Below, in pieces: positions 34,244-45,242 of a stretch of 64,000 bases of DNA. Under the pieces are notes generated by a model. The model saw only the letters and a program-made list of their open reading frames with translations, did no database searches and was not told where the DNA came from. Both the position numbers and the translations under genes were made by a program. Source of the stretch: Dendrolimus kikuchii (taxonomy: Eukaryota > Arthropoda > Insecta > Lepidoptera > Lasiocampidae); the NCBI GenBank assembly GCA_019925095.2, contig CM034401.1, positions 12,932,338 through 12,996,337 on the forward strand, given 5' to 3'. The first letter of the stretch is position 1. Every line of letters starts with the position of its first letter.

Positions 34244-35625
34244 GTTTCAACCCACACCATATTCAATTTTTCAGTCTTTTAAATCATCCTAAATGTATTC
34301 TTAATTCAAGTCCGTTATAAATTAGCAAAAAAAAAACAGACGTTATGGGTAGCTACACTCTGATCAAAAGTTACAATTCAACAATTATAATGAATTATGT
34401 ATTTAAGAGCGTTATCACGAAAATTGAGATAGTATCGTGGTTTAAGAATGTTCACGCAAATGAAGCTACGTGGAAAAACCAAATAATGCTGTATCTTCAA
34501 TATCAGGCGTCAGTAATGTTTACTAATATTACTATTTCTAATTTTGGTTGGTTTTGTGTATTTATGTGGAGTCAAACTAAGATCTATAGATATCAGGCGC
34601 CAAAAGCGGCTGCTTTTGGACAATCGTTTAGTGAAACTGATACGTGTCTAAATATACTGGATATTTTAGAGTTGAATCTTAAATACAAACTAAATAAAAT
34701 ATAAAAACTAGAACTGTTCCAGCCTGAAATATTTCATTTAAACCTTCGATTTAATCATAATTTAAATTAATTAAGTTTAATTTATCTTTGGATTAAGGAA
34801 TAAAAGTGTGGTAGATAAAATATTTTTTATGGAAAACAAGCAGAATACGTATTTTTGATAACGGAGATGAACATAAGATAGACATATACTCGTAGTCACT
34901 TTACTGTTAACTGCATACATTATCATATACAGGATGGAAACTTTCAGCGGAGCAGTAAGGGGTGGTACCTAAATCCTTGCAGCTACACGAAAATGGTTTT
35001 AGGAAACTATTTATACAGAAGTATGGATAAATTGTGAAATGTTGATCAACATTCACACATTAAAAAAAATGTAATCCAAGAAAATGGCCGATTTATACAA
35101 AACTTTTTTTTATGCCAATCGATGCTGTTTCTGATACTGATCGGAAACATATATCGAACCAATCCATATTGGAGTGCTATGGACATAGGGTATTTTCCAT
35201 TCTGGTAAATAGGATAGTTTCAGGGATAAAATTAAAGCAATGTTATTCCGGATATTGGGATTGTTTCTAGATAGCGCCTATGACTCCAACTACGAAAGTG
35301 AAAAAGAAAGTATTTTGTTACGTTATGATATTATATTAATCACTGGCAGATTCATCCAAATTGAAAAATAGAAATGAAACGTCTAATATCTAAATAAGAA
35401 TCTAGGTAACTAAAGGCGATATTAGACGTTATAAGTTATCTTTAGCACAATGCAGTTTTGCAATGCGTTTTTAATTGTTTAAAGTTCTGACAATTCTACT
35501 CCGATATGTTGAAAAGTAGATTATAAGTTACCATATTTTAACTTAATAAAACATTGCTTATACCTAATCCTGCTTTTTATCACCAACTAAAATCATCAAA
35601 ATTGTACATTAAATTTCAAATTATG
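34244..35625. other. Intronic DNA without recognised gene
   Basis: AT-rich intron sequence. A 119-residue open frame at 34345-34704 has no recognised domain. The segment 34930-35260 has mixed composition with no match inside the window. Confidence 0.45.
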
Positions 35626-36074
35626 GTATTGTTACGAGTTCCAGGACTCGAATTAATATGCCGTTGGAATTATTATAGAGTTTATTAGAACTATACAAAC
35701 ATGTATAACACAGGTACAAATATAACTGAACACAACCCGTCTAAACATAATGCACGATTCATTAACCGGTGCAAAGTCCGTCTCTAAATAGATTACCGAA
35801 TGTACACAAGTCTTGCTCCGCTTGTGACTTTGCTCCATTGGGCATTGCTTTATACTGTACAAATACAATATGTCTGCTCAGCCGCGTGGACTGAATTTCC
35901 TAGAATCACACCTGGCTAATGACTACCATAAAAGATTACAATACCCAATTGGCTGTTTATCTAATCACAAATGTTAAACACAAAGTAAACAAAAGAAGTC
36001 CAAATGCCGAAAAGGTAATAAAATGTCTACAGGTGTGAATTTGTCTTTTGTCGGCGTTCAGGTCGTAACAGTAT
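35626..36074 (+). mobile_element. Solo LTR, copy 2 (4-bp duplication GTAT)
   Basis: GTAT at 35626-35629 and 36071-36074 flank a 441-bp unit starting TGTTACGAGTTCCAGGACTC and ending TTCAGGTCGTAACA. Its tips, TGTTACGA and TCGTAACA, are perfect inverted repeats, so this copy best defines the LTR ends. It is about 70 bp shorter than copy 1 through internal deletions. Confidence 0.88.
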
Positions 36075-36220
36075 AGTTTGCGTCTATAAAGATTCAAAAT
36101 TTATGCAAGCACAGCCTATTAACTAAAGCTTTATTTTGGTATAGAATGTACTCTTGATAACTAAAAATACTTTTTATTCCACAAAAAGTCTTGGAAAACT
36201 AAGCAGTTCTATTATAACTA

Positions 36221-36243
36221 GTCTGGCCATAAATACTGTTACA
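36221..36243 (+). repeat. Mariner left terminal inverted repeat
   Basis: Pairs with 37541-37563, with four mismatches in 23. It is the site where the family's transposase would bind and cut. Confidence 0.9.
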
Positions 36244-36504
36244 TAAAAACTTTTCTTTTTATCAACTTTTTAATTATTTTGAATTTGGAACACGTATATT
36301 ATTTTAAAAACTTCTTTCAATTTTGCGCCATTTCATATATTTTTTCGTGTGGAGTTTTTGGCGCGAACTGAAAGGAGACATTATGCTGTGCAGTTTTATT
36401 TTCTAAAAATATGTAAAATTACTCTAAAATGAACAATAGTTGTAGGATATTGATAGTTAGTATGGAGCCGTCAGTCATTATTCCAGACACTTCAAAAGCT
36501 TGGT

Positions 36505-37466
36505 ATGAGCCGTATGTTCGTATATCGTATTATCAACAAATACAACAACACTTCGTCTGTCGAAAATCAGAAAAGATCGGGGCGGCCGTGTGCTGTTAGA
36601 ATTACAAAGGCTGTTAATGCTGTTAAAGCCAGAATTCGTCGAAACCCCATTAGGAAGCAAAAAATCTTATCGCGAGAAATGAAGTTTCCCGCTAGGACTC
36701 TGTGGCGTATTATAAAACAAGACCTGAAGCTCGGTGCTTATCGTCGATATACAGGAAATGCCCTAAATCAATCTTTACAATTAAAGAGAGTCGATCGATC
36801 AAAACGCCTTCTGTCGCGATACGCAGATGAAAGGTACAGAAATATCCTCTTTACCGATGAAAACATTTTCCGATTGAAGAACACTACAATAAGCAAAATG
36901 ATAAAGTGTACGCTCACAGTTCTAGAGAAGCTGCTCAAGTGGTCGGAAAGGTAAAACGTGGTCATCATCCTGCGTCAGTGATGGTTGGGTGGGGCGTGTC
37001 TTATCAAGGAGTCACAAAACTACATTTTTGTGAAAAATAAGTGAAAACTTCAGCCAAAGTGTGTCAAGATACAGTCTTGGATCATGTTGTGAAACCTCTC
37101 AGCAATACACTTTTTAAAAATATACCGTGGACTTTCCAGCAGGACTCTGCACCTGGTCACAAGGCACAAACTACCCAAGCCTGGCTTGAAACCAACGTTC
37201 CGGACTTTATAAGAGCTGAAGACTGGCCCTCATCTAGCCCAGACCTCAACCCTTTAGACTTCAAATTATGGTCAGTTTTAGAGGACATGGCCTGCTCTAA
37301 ACGACACGGCGACATTGAGTCTCTTAAAAAATCTTTGGAGCAAGCAGTGGCGAAATTTCCTTTGGAAACAGTGCGTAAATCCAGATTCGTGGCCAAACAG
37401 ACTAAAGGCCTGTATAAAAGCCAAAGGTGGCCATTTCGAATAGAATATTTTTTTATGTTTTGCTGA
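36505..37466 (+). pseudogene. maT-type mariner transposase, broken
   Basis: A DDD transposase that would cut and paste the element by its terminal repeats. An N-terminal helix-turn-helix remnant (GMSRMFVYRIINKYN, SGRPCAVRI, ARTLWRIIKQD) leads to the first catalytic Asp in LFTDENIF. The second Asp is in FQQDSAPGHKAQT and the third in SPDLNPLDFKLWS. The second and third are separated by 37 residues, the DD37D pattern of the maT group. The gene is dead: a frameshift falls near 36865-36880, just after the first Asp. A stop codon lies at 37038-37040 inside an otherwise conserved stretch (HFCEK before it, VKTSAKV after it), and the N-terminus has no in-frame ATG before 36505. The C-terminal end from about 37385 is also poorly matched. 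Confidence 0.88.
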
Positions 37467-37540
37467 GACTTTAATAAATATGTAGGTATAAATTTTAATA
37501 ATATTGCATTACTTCATTAAAAAAAAAGTGCATTTTCATT

Positions 37541-37563
37541 TGTAACAGAACTTATGGCTGGAC
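37541..37563 (-). repeat. Mariner right terminal inverted repeat
   Basis: TGTAACAGAACTTATGGCTG then GAC, followed by the TA duplication. Confidence 0.9.
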
Positions 37564-37574
37564 TAGACTAAAAG

Positions 37575-37630
37575 CACACGAGCCGAGCGAGCGAAGCGAG
37601 CGTGCGGAGGCAGCGGCCGGCGAGTGCCAG
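37575..37630. other. CpG-rich patch beside the mariner end
   Basis: GAGCCGAGCGAGCGAAGCGA followed by GCGTGCGGAGGCAGCGGCCG, in strong contrast with the AT-rich surroundings. It starts 10 bases after the mariner and ends about 60 bases before the next exon. No function can be assigned. Confidence 0.6.
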
Positions 37631-37691
37631 AACAGACTGTTCACCATTTATTCATTATTAGTCTTTTTATTAATAGAGTATGCAATTGCAG

Positions 37692-37787
37692 GTTGTATTT
37701 TTCAAAAATGGACAACGGATCATGAAATACGTGCATGGGAGAGACCCACCCTACGAGCTTTATAATTTCACTGGTGCCGATATTGAT
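37692..37787 (+). CDS. Beat-like gene, exon with Ig1 middle
   Basis: Acceptor TGCAATTGCAG ends at 37691 and donor GTAAGT begins at 37788; 96 bases, phase 0 to 0. It reads VVFFKNGQRIMKYVHGRDPP then YELYNFTGADID. It matches the Beat region where a Lys-Trp-Tyr-Lys motif is followed by a Tyr-rich strand and a Pro-Pro turn. Here the canonical Trp position is Phe (VVFFKNG), an uncommon change for an Ig core. NFT is a possible N-glycosylation site. Confidence 0.8.
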
Positions 37788-38420
37788 GTAAGTTGTAATT
37801 TAATTACCTTTATGTCTATATTATTATGCACTTTTTAGATAACTCAAATACCATTACTTACAGTTTATTTCAAATAGCATGGTACGGAAAAAATTACGTA
37901 AATAGAGAAATAAATATTGTGATTCGAAGTAGTAGTTAAATTAAAAAATGAGGATAAATATGTTTTTATAGAATTGATATTAATATTTATTTTGTAGGAA
38001 AGTTTATGATAACGCTACCAGTTGCGTTTTATGAATGTGTCAGTCATATCGTCTTATTTAAAATAGCCTTTATATAGTTTTTATAGATTTAAATTCAAAA
38101 GATTGATAAAAGAAATTGTTATTGTTTAATATTAAATTAAAGCTAGTTTGTGTCAAAGTCGAGTGTGGCGTTGATACGTGCGTGTTTCTTTTTGCCGATT
38201 ACAATAATAGTAATAAAGCGCCAGACTTGTCGTACTGTTTGGGACTCATGGAAGTGTGTTCGAAATTGAGTTTATTTCGCTAAGAAATTACTTTTTTGTT
38301 TCCACAGAGTCCTTTCAACGTAAAGACTGATAAAACCGTAACTTTTTAATGAATATTTTTATTTTCTTTTACCCTCTTTGACGTAATTTAAAGTTATTTT
38401 GTCAATTTACAATGTCTCTA

Positions 38421-38539
<119 letters not shown>

Positions 38540-38944
38540 TTTTTTAATTAATTCTGTCTGGTCACTGGCTGAGATGGATTTGGTACTGTAAATGAGCGCG
38601 GTGCTGGAGAAAACTCCAGCTTAGCTTTATGCTGTTGGTAACTCTACCAACCTCAGTTGCAAATGAGGAACGAAATCGTTAATGCTATCCATACGACTAA
38701 TTCTATAATAAGATCTAGACCAAAAACCAGCTATTAATTGCTTTTGATATCCAATATTTTAAACGCATGACGGTAATTTTTTGAGCAGACGAAACACTCG
38801 AAAATATACATAGTACAGAACATCACTCTCATCTTGCACTATAAAAGTTGATAAAAGCCAGTCTCTTGTATTTTATGTACAATGCCATTTTGTGATGTAA
38901 TAAGCCATTGTTTCTTATGTTGTTTCGTTGATTATGTTTTTATT

Positions 38945-39020
38945 GCCAAAAGCAAGCAAACAGTCAGGCGGTATACCTAGTGGAAAATGGTCACCTTCGC
39001 TTATCATACCTTTGCAACAT
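38945..39020 (-). repeat. LINE/SINE 3'-tail fragment, minus orientation
   Basis: AGCAAGCAAACAGTCAGGCG, TACCTAGTGGAAAATGGTCA and CATACCTTTGCAACATCC are the reverse of the core in 40430-40545. Confidence 0.55.
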
Positions 39021-39084
39021 CCTATTTTATGACGCCCGACTTGAATGAAACTATATATGTAGCGCAAAGGGAATACCTCAGTAG

Positions 39085-39365
39085 GGATATTCCTGCCAAA
39101 TCGTTATTGTGTGTGGAACATTCTAGAGAATGGTCGCGTATTTAAACGTGGTAACACAAGGAAATGAGGGTAACATTCCGCCGGACAGTACGGTGTCTTT
39201 ATGAAAGTAAGGCAGTAACACGAGATACAAGAGTTCTTCAGAACATTCCTCGTTGTACAGCGGCAGAATACGCAGCAAGAGCAAGGAAGCAAGCAAGCAA
39301 TAAGCAAATCTAAACCACCTCTTGGCATGGGATTGTCGACTAACGGCGTCATTCACGATGTAGTC
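39085..39365. other. Unrecognised GC-richer intron segment
   Basis: Two overlapping minus-strand frames of about 80 residues are open across 39104-39356 but share no motif I recognise. Composition stands out from its flanks. It is probably a transposon fragment not otherwise represented in this window. Confidence 0.4.
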
Positions 39366-39724
39366 GAGTTCTTGTATATGTTTACTTATACTAGATATTT
39401 CAATGTTAATATGATGTTATAATACCTAAATGTTCTGTCTGTCTTCTAGATAGCAATTTATTTTTATTGGGCGACAACTCAGATAAATGTACAAAGAGAT
39501 ATGCTACTCATGAACTAATTTATTCGTCCTGTCTTTAATAAATTACTAGTGGGTGGGAATTTTAAGAGTGGTATTTATTCTATTGAATACGAACATGTTT
39601 AATGTAGTTGATGTTTTTTTTATGACTTAAATTTTAAGCCCCAGTCACTTTTGAGAGTTAGGCCGCAAAAAAGTGACGGTGGTAACGTAGGAATTTCGCC
39701 AAATAATACCCATATTATGATACA

Positions 39725-40030
39725 ACAGTAATAATATCCATCAGTAATGATAGTCCATAAACGCCTCAATGCTAGGTAGAGTCTCCCCACTTAAAAAATA
39801 TAGAACATCTCAGTTTATCGGCCAACATTGGCGGATAAACTGAAATGTTCTATACCTAAGTGTCGAAGATTACCATTTTTGATTGTTTCGATGTGCAGAT
39901 TTCGTCACGATATTTTTTTGGCCATTATCACGTATTAATTATAAAAATGTGCGCAAAGTCTGATAAAATGGTGAATGCTTCCCATCCAAGATTCGAATCT
40001 ATGTCATTAGAATGAGATGTGGATGTATTA
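39725..40030 (-). repeat. tRNA-derived SINE, family 1, interrupted by a hairpin
   Basis: AGTCCATAAACGCCTCAATG at 39749, TTGTTTCGATGTGCAGATTT at 39882, TTATCACGTATTAATTATAA, and the decayed head CCCATCCAAGATTCGAATCT near 39983 follow the reverse of 55745-56045. A palindrome at 39799-39854 sits within the body where other copies have none. Confidence 0.65.
39799..39854. repeat. Long hairpin inside a SINE
   Basis: Arms of 21 bases (39799-39819 and 39834-39854) are complementary at 20 positions. After one G:G mismatch, GCCAA/TTGGC extends the stem, leaving a 2-base loop. The outer arm starts TATAGAACATCTCAGTTTAT. Confidence 0.9.
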
Positions 40031-40429
40031 GGTAATAGGCAACAAAAATTTAATGCTACGTTAATAAATAAAATCATACATGATTGTGTTAAATTTGGTT
40101 ACATCAACTGGTTGAGCAGCGGAAACAAAGAGCCACTCATGTGGCCTAAATACGCAATTGTTAGTGCGAGTTATTTGTTTGAAAGTGCCTAGTTCAAGAG
40201 TTATAGGGTAAGTAGTATGGAAGCTTGGCCTATCTGTAATCTACAGTCCTTGGGATTTTATAAAGATATTTCTAAGTGCCTGATACTGCTCAAGTGAACA
40301 AATCAGCTCACACAACAGTGTAGTAGTCCAACGAGAATTTCCTTACCATGTTCTTGGACACTTTGCTTACAAGAAGAAAGGTAACCTATGCTCTATTTTT
40401 TTCCTATTTTAATAAGTTCTTGAGGGGGA

Positions 40430-40545
40430 GTGTACAGAATTTAGCCAGATATATCAAGCTCTTGGTGTTGCAGATGTTACTAGGCGGTAACCACTTAACA
40501 ATAGGTGGACCACGTGCGAGTTTGCTTATAGACAAACACTAGAAA
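40430..40545 (+). repeat. LINE/SINE 3'-tail repeat
   Basis: GGTGTTGCAGATGTTACTAG, GCGGTAACCACTTAACAATA and GGTGGACCACGTGCGAGTTT, then TGCTTATAGACAAAC. This is a standard form of the family. Confidence 0.65.
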
Positions 40546-40668
40546 TATTTATTTTGAAATTATGAAATAAGCGAAATCCAACCGTTTTGATACATGTAAT
40601 AGTAATAGGTATAATTATATGGTGACTGTTGAAAGGTTTCCATGTGCTATTTCTTGATTTCTTTTCAG

Positions 40669-40804
40669 TTAGCAACACTGAGTCCGACGTCGGTGAAACT
40701 TGAAAAGTTAGACTTCACTGCATCCGGCACCTACGCTTGCGAGATAGCGTTGGAAACACCCCTTTACTCGAAAGTATCAAAAATTCATGAACTTAATGTA
40801 ATCG
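40669..40804 (+). CDS. Beat-like gene, exon with end of Ig1
   Basis: Acceptor TTCTTTTCAG ends at 40668 and donor GTAAGT begins at 40805; 136 bases, phase 0 to 1. It reads LATLSPTSVKLEKLDFTASG, then TYACEIALETPLYSKVSKIH and ELNVI. SVKLEKLDFTASGTYACE is the classic Ig E-F-strand pattern (D-x-G-x-Y-x-C). Its cysteine should pair with the ELHC cysteine of the exon at 33370. The ELNVI end is the linker to the second Ig domain. Confidence 0.85.
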
Positions 40805-41090
40805 GTAAGTTATTTGTAAAAAAAATCCACATCTACATAAACCTAATTGATGCAAGTAATGTGCTTTCACGATAACTTGGCACGCAGGGTTACCAACTCC
40901 CAAAATTTAATTACTTATATGGAGTTATAAAATAGCTTATAAATAAATATTATTACCGAACATAAATTATTCTTTTTTTAGAGTCATTTTTAAGTAATTG
41001 TAGGGATTTGAGATGTTTTTACTTTAGGTTTAGTTTTTAAAATGTTTGGATATTGGCAACCCTGCTTGTTAAGTGTCCCGCTTTTTGTTC

Positions 41091-41641
41091 ATATTGCTAC
41101 GAGTTTAGCGGGACTTGAATTAAAATGCCATTAGAATTACTATAGAGTTTATTAGGACTATACAAACACGTATAACACAGGTACAAATATAACTGAACAC
41201 AATAAATCCAAATGTAATGCAGAAGGTCGTAATTCAATAAAACGCGCAAAGCCCGTCACTATTAAATTTCCGAATGTACATACGTCATGCCTTGATCGTG
41301 GTTCTCGCTCAACTGACCACCTCTCTCAATCGGGTCATCGTTTTATACTGCACAATGCAATTGTGCCCGCCCGGCAACGTGACCGAATTTTCTAGAATCA
41401 GCTTGTACTTTATAATCCGTAATACCTCGCTTATGAGGCAGCCTGCGAGTGGCCGTAAACGAGTACAATAGAAAAATAGAATGTTCATCACAATTCTAGA
41501 AACGTATGCAAATAAATAAGTAAACAAAAGAGACGATCATAAAAGGATTACAATTAATTCAAATGCCGACAAGAAATAAAATGTGCTTTCACAGACTGTA
41601 CGTGGAATTTGTCTTTGTCGACGCCTAGGTTGTAACAATAT
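41091..41641 (+). mobile_element. Solo LTR, copy 3 (4-bp duplication ATAT)
   Basis: ATAT at 41091-41094 and 41638-41641 flank a 543-bp unit that starts TGCTACGAGTTTAGCGGGAC and ends CCTAGGTTGTAACA. It lies 287 bp after exon 40669-40804, in the same orientation as the gene and as the other two copies. Confidence 0.87.
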
Positions 41642-42304
41642 GCTTATGATAATTTTTAAAATAATAGATCTTTGCTTTAAGCAAAAACTAGTCATAAATG
41701 CACATTGAAAATGCAACAAATAAATTATATAATAAATAATGAAAAATAAATGTATACTTTTTTCACCTTATTTTCTCAAAAGTACTATATTTTTACAACT
41801 TAAAAAAAAATACTATATTTTATACAAAAACAGGTGGTAACCCTATGTATAATGAAAGGTAGATGTAAAATAACCTTGCTGTCAATTTACCTTTGATATA
41901 TCACCTTTAGATTAATTTAATTTCTGCTTAAACAACAAAGTATTTGACTTGTTTGTATAGTGACGTCATCGGTCCCTACATTTGTAAAAAACTCACGTAG
42001 GCTATGACATTTTATTAGGTGAAAGAAAGAAAAAACATTTATTTAGTCTTGTAAACACGTAGCGAGACACTTCCAAAACTTTAAAAATTTAATAGGTACT
42101 ATATTATGTGTATATATGTCTCGCGATGGTACTAAATAGGTGCAAATAGATGTTATTAAAAAGTGTCTCGGTTATTATTACTGTCAACTAGTTTATTTCG
42201 AAACATCAGTTCATTATACGCTACACTTACTCTTATAAACCACATTTGTTACATTAGTATCGTGTAATAGCAGTAGGTAAGATTATGAACATTTTTATGT
42301 TGGT

Positions 42305-42453
42305 TATATGAAAAGGTGCATGACAAGAGTTATGAATGTTAAAGAAGCAAGTGAGGTGTGCAAGAATAAGCCTAAATGGCGCTCTGTTGTTCGTGCCTAC
42401 CCCGCAAGGGAACTGGCGCGAAGTTATGTATGTATGTATGTATATGAAAAGGT
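42305..42453 (+). mobile_element. RTE tail insertion with 13-bp target-site duplication
   Basis: TATATGAAAAGGT at 42305-42317 recurs exactly at 42441-42453. The insert of 123 bp is the end of the RTE protein gene in + orientation (GTTAAAGAAGCAAGTGAGGT on) plus (ATGT)n. The protein stop codon TGA has become CGA. Confidence 0.93.
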
Positions 42454-43256
42454 TTCTTTTCATTAAGCAAACACAAATATCTAATTTAGCCATATATTGG
42501 TCAATGAGTTAAATCCATATTAGTGCACTGCCAAATTGGGTTTGAAATTTTCAATTTCAAATCTAATTTTGCAATAAACTAACAAAGTTGTACTTAGTGA
42601 CTAACTGCCTTACTACCTACTACTGCTGGAATAAAATTGTGAAACAAGATTTGCAACAGTAATGACCGCACTCAGAGAGCTTAAATTACGATTATCTTAA
42701 AGACAAAGTAAATTTTTAGGAATCATGTATTCATATAAAAAAAAAACTTTTGGTTTGCTACAAATACCCTTTGTTTTTAAATATCCGCAAAATAACTATG
42801 CTCCCTGTCCAGCGTGAGTACAGTGAGCGTACCATACAGTCGTGGGCAAATACTATCTGCTAGGTATAATACTGCATTATATATAAATAATAGTATGTAT
42901 CATACGTATTTTAATTGTTTAATCGTCTATCTAATATATTTATGGTTCACATGTCAATGTATGATTTTAAAATAAATGCAACATCCAAATGAAACTTTGT
43001 TGTCTTTAGATATTTTCTGTTACTCTACCTGAAATTTTGCCTCGAGTAGACTTCAAAACAGCGCAACGGATTTCAGTGAAAAATTTATTGAATAAAACAG
43101 AAAATTAAATGTTAAATTTTTATATACGTTTCATTTGGATATTGTGAGGGATAAATAAGATTTTTATACGAAGAGCTTAAGATTACGAGACAGAAGAGCA
43201 CGTTTGCTATTGAAGACTGGAATAATTTTATTAACCGTTTCTTTATTTGTGCGCAG
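42454..43256. other. Intronic AT-rich DNA
   Basis: Nothing recognised apart from the intron end leading into the exon at 43257. Confidence 0.5.
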
Positions 43257-43390
43257 TTCGACAAAAATACCGTCCAAAAATAAAAATCAAACACAAAAAG
43301 TTATCATCCAACGAGAAGCTGCTAGCGACGTGTCAGAGTGCCCCGGCCCACCCAGCGCCCCACCTCACCTGGTTTATAAATAACATGAAG
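43257..43390 (+). CDS. Beat-like gene, exon with first half of Ig2
   Basis: Acceptor TTTATTTGTGCGCAG ends at 43256 and donor GTAATT begins at 43391; 134 bases, phase 1 to 0. With the split Val it reads VRQKYRPKIKIKHKKLSSNE, then KLLATCQSAPAHPAPHLTWF and INNMK. The cysteine in LLATC and the HLTWFIN strand match the start of the second Ig domain of Beat proteins (usual pattern: C, Pro-rich turn, L-x-W-Y-I-N). No other frame in this interval is open. Confidence 0.85.
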
Positions 43391-43806
43391 GTAATTCACA
43401 TGAAACCATTATCCCGGGTATAGGGAAAGATGACGAACCCTTTTTCGTATTAATAGTGTATGTATAATGTTACGGTGTAGGCGTGATCCTTTAATGCTTG
43501 TTATTACAATTAGATTATATTCGTAATCAGTGCTATAACGGGTTTTAATTATATTTTTCTGGGTGAACGAGTGTGAAATTAGCTACCGTCATTACGCAAA
43601 ATTAGATTGCCTTGAGGGGAGGTAAGGTTAATTCGTACAAAAAAGGCATGTTTTGTGACGACACAGACAAATCTCTTTATTAAAACCAATGGTACGTTAA
43701 AGTATGACATTCGAGTAATATTGTGCAAAATTTTTACGAAGAAATTTTTAAAAAATACGGCAATGGCAAATTATTCGGACGTGTCTCGGAAAAAAGTAGA
43801 ATTGCG

Positions 43807-44113
43807 GTGCCCCTCATAACTTGGTGCTGGATCATCTTAAATCAAAAAATCAAAGTTCATAAGGTGGATAATAGGTTTCCCCAGGTAGCGCTGGGAGAGT
43901 TTTTCGAAATTTCAATATTTCATTTTTTTGGAATACTTTGAAGGGAAAAACGCGATTTATTGCGAAAAAACTCGGCTAATCAGTTATTAATAAATAAAAA
44001 TTATTAACAAGTTTGAAAAATACTCTCCAGCGTTATCTTGTAAATTATGTATAGAAATAGTTTTCAAAATTTCAAAAGGATCGGTCCTGTAGTTTTAAAG
44101 TTATGAGGGGCAC
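43807..44113. repeat. Foldback element with perfect 16-bp ends
   Basis: GTGCCCCTCATAACTT at 43807-43822 and its exact reverse complement at 44098-44113. The interior of about 275 bp is non-coding. It lies about 420 bp after an exon of the Beat-like gene. Class unknown. Confidence 0.7.
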
Positions 44114-44765
44114 TGACTTTGAAAACGTGAGTTGTGGGGAAAACGCTTTAAAGTTTTGAACACTAAAAAATCTGGTATACATTTAATCAGCTTACCTCAC
44201 ACTGAATCATCAATACCAGGTCCATAAAGGATGTTGCTATCATCCATTATGTCTAAAGCACTTTGTACTAACGTTGAAATTTCTATAAATAAAACTGGGG
44301 TTAAGATTAGGTATAAAAATACTTACAATTTCGTCAATTTTGCTTCAAATGATTTGAAATTTTAACAAAATATTCTTGAGATATTATGCATTCAGTTAAA
44401 AAATAAATAAAATGCAAAGAAAATACCTTACCTACCCCTTGAAATATTCGCTTTATAGCGGCTAGCTCGCGAAGTGTACCTAATTTTAAGGTGTATATAT
44501 ACAGTATATTCTATTGTTTGACAGTAATTGCCCTATTTATGAGAAGTGGCTTGCTTATACCTCTCTGGGATGTGTGCAATGTTAAAATTTCATTTTTTCA
44601 ATCCGGTAGATTTACGAAATTGAGGCTTGTATTTTAGATTTAACTGTTGGTTGTGTAAAAGTCTTAGTAGCTCAATAGCTAAACTTAAACCAGCCTTTCA
44701 TTTTAACATTATGGAGTCAAATCATAATATAGGCAGTTTGCATTTTTTTATTGTGCATTTTGTTA
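44114..44765. other. Intronic DNA without recognised gene
   Basis: Nothing recognised. Confidence 0.5.
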
Positions 44766-45075
44766 TAATTACCTCGTTCTGACGATGAGATAAAATATCG
44801 CTATCCTGAACCGACGTTCAAAATCGACATGAAATTCTTCTCGCCGTCGTGAACAAATGAGTATACCGTCTCCAGAAGTAGGCACAAGCAGTAGACCTTG
44901 ACGAGCTGATATAAATAACTCCGTTTTGAAGATATAAATGAATTTCGCGATAATAGGCTTTTCGGATGCCCGATGAACTTCAAGGCGATGCGAGATTTTA
45001 ATTATCTCAATTCTCATCTTATAGCACTTGTACACACTCAACGAGACATACCTTGACAGGCCACTGACACTGACT
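44766..45075 (-). other. Unrecognised segment with open minus-strand frame
   Basis: A 91-codon frame (45041-44769) with balanced composition and several charged residues ends close to a donor-like GAG|GTAATT at about 44771. No domain was recognised and no partner exon found. It could be a transposon fragment or an exon of an unknown nested gene. Confidence 0.3.
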
Positions 45076-45242
45076 ATAGACAGGCCGAGAGTGGATGTGT
45101 ATTTATTTATTTATTATTATTAGAATCTCCAAGAGAGGATACAAATAACACATTTGTAAAAATATTATGTATATAGCCTTAACTTTTTAATCAATGTGCT
45201 CCTTCAATTACTGGAGACCACGACATGCGTAAAAAGTAATCA

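Larger units (their letters stand above)
36219..37565 (+). mobile_element. Complete maT-type (DD37D) mariner element
   Basis: TA at 36219-36220 and 37564-37565 flank a 1343-bp element. Terminal inverted repeats of about 23 bp lie at 36221-36243 (starting GTCTGGCCATAAATACTGTT) and 37541-37563 (reverse complement starting GTCCAGCCATAAGTTCTGTT), with 19 of 23 positions equal. The size, TA duplication and transposase remnant agree with the mariner superfamily. It lies in the intron between exons 33370-33482 and 37692-37787, whose acceptor is only about 125 bp beyond the element. Confidence 0.92.
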
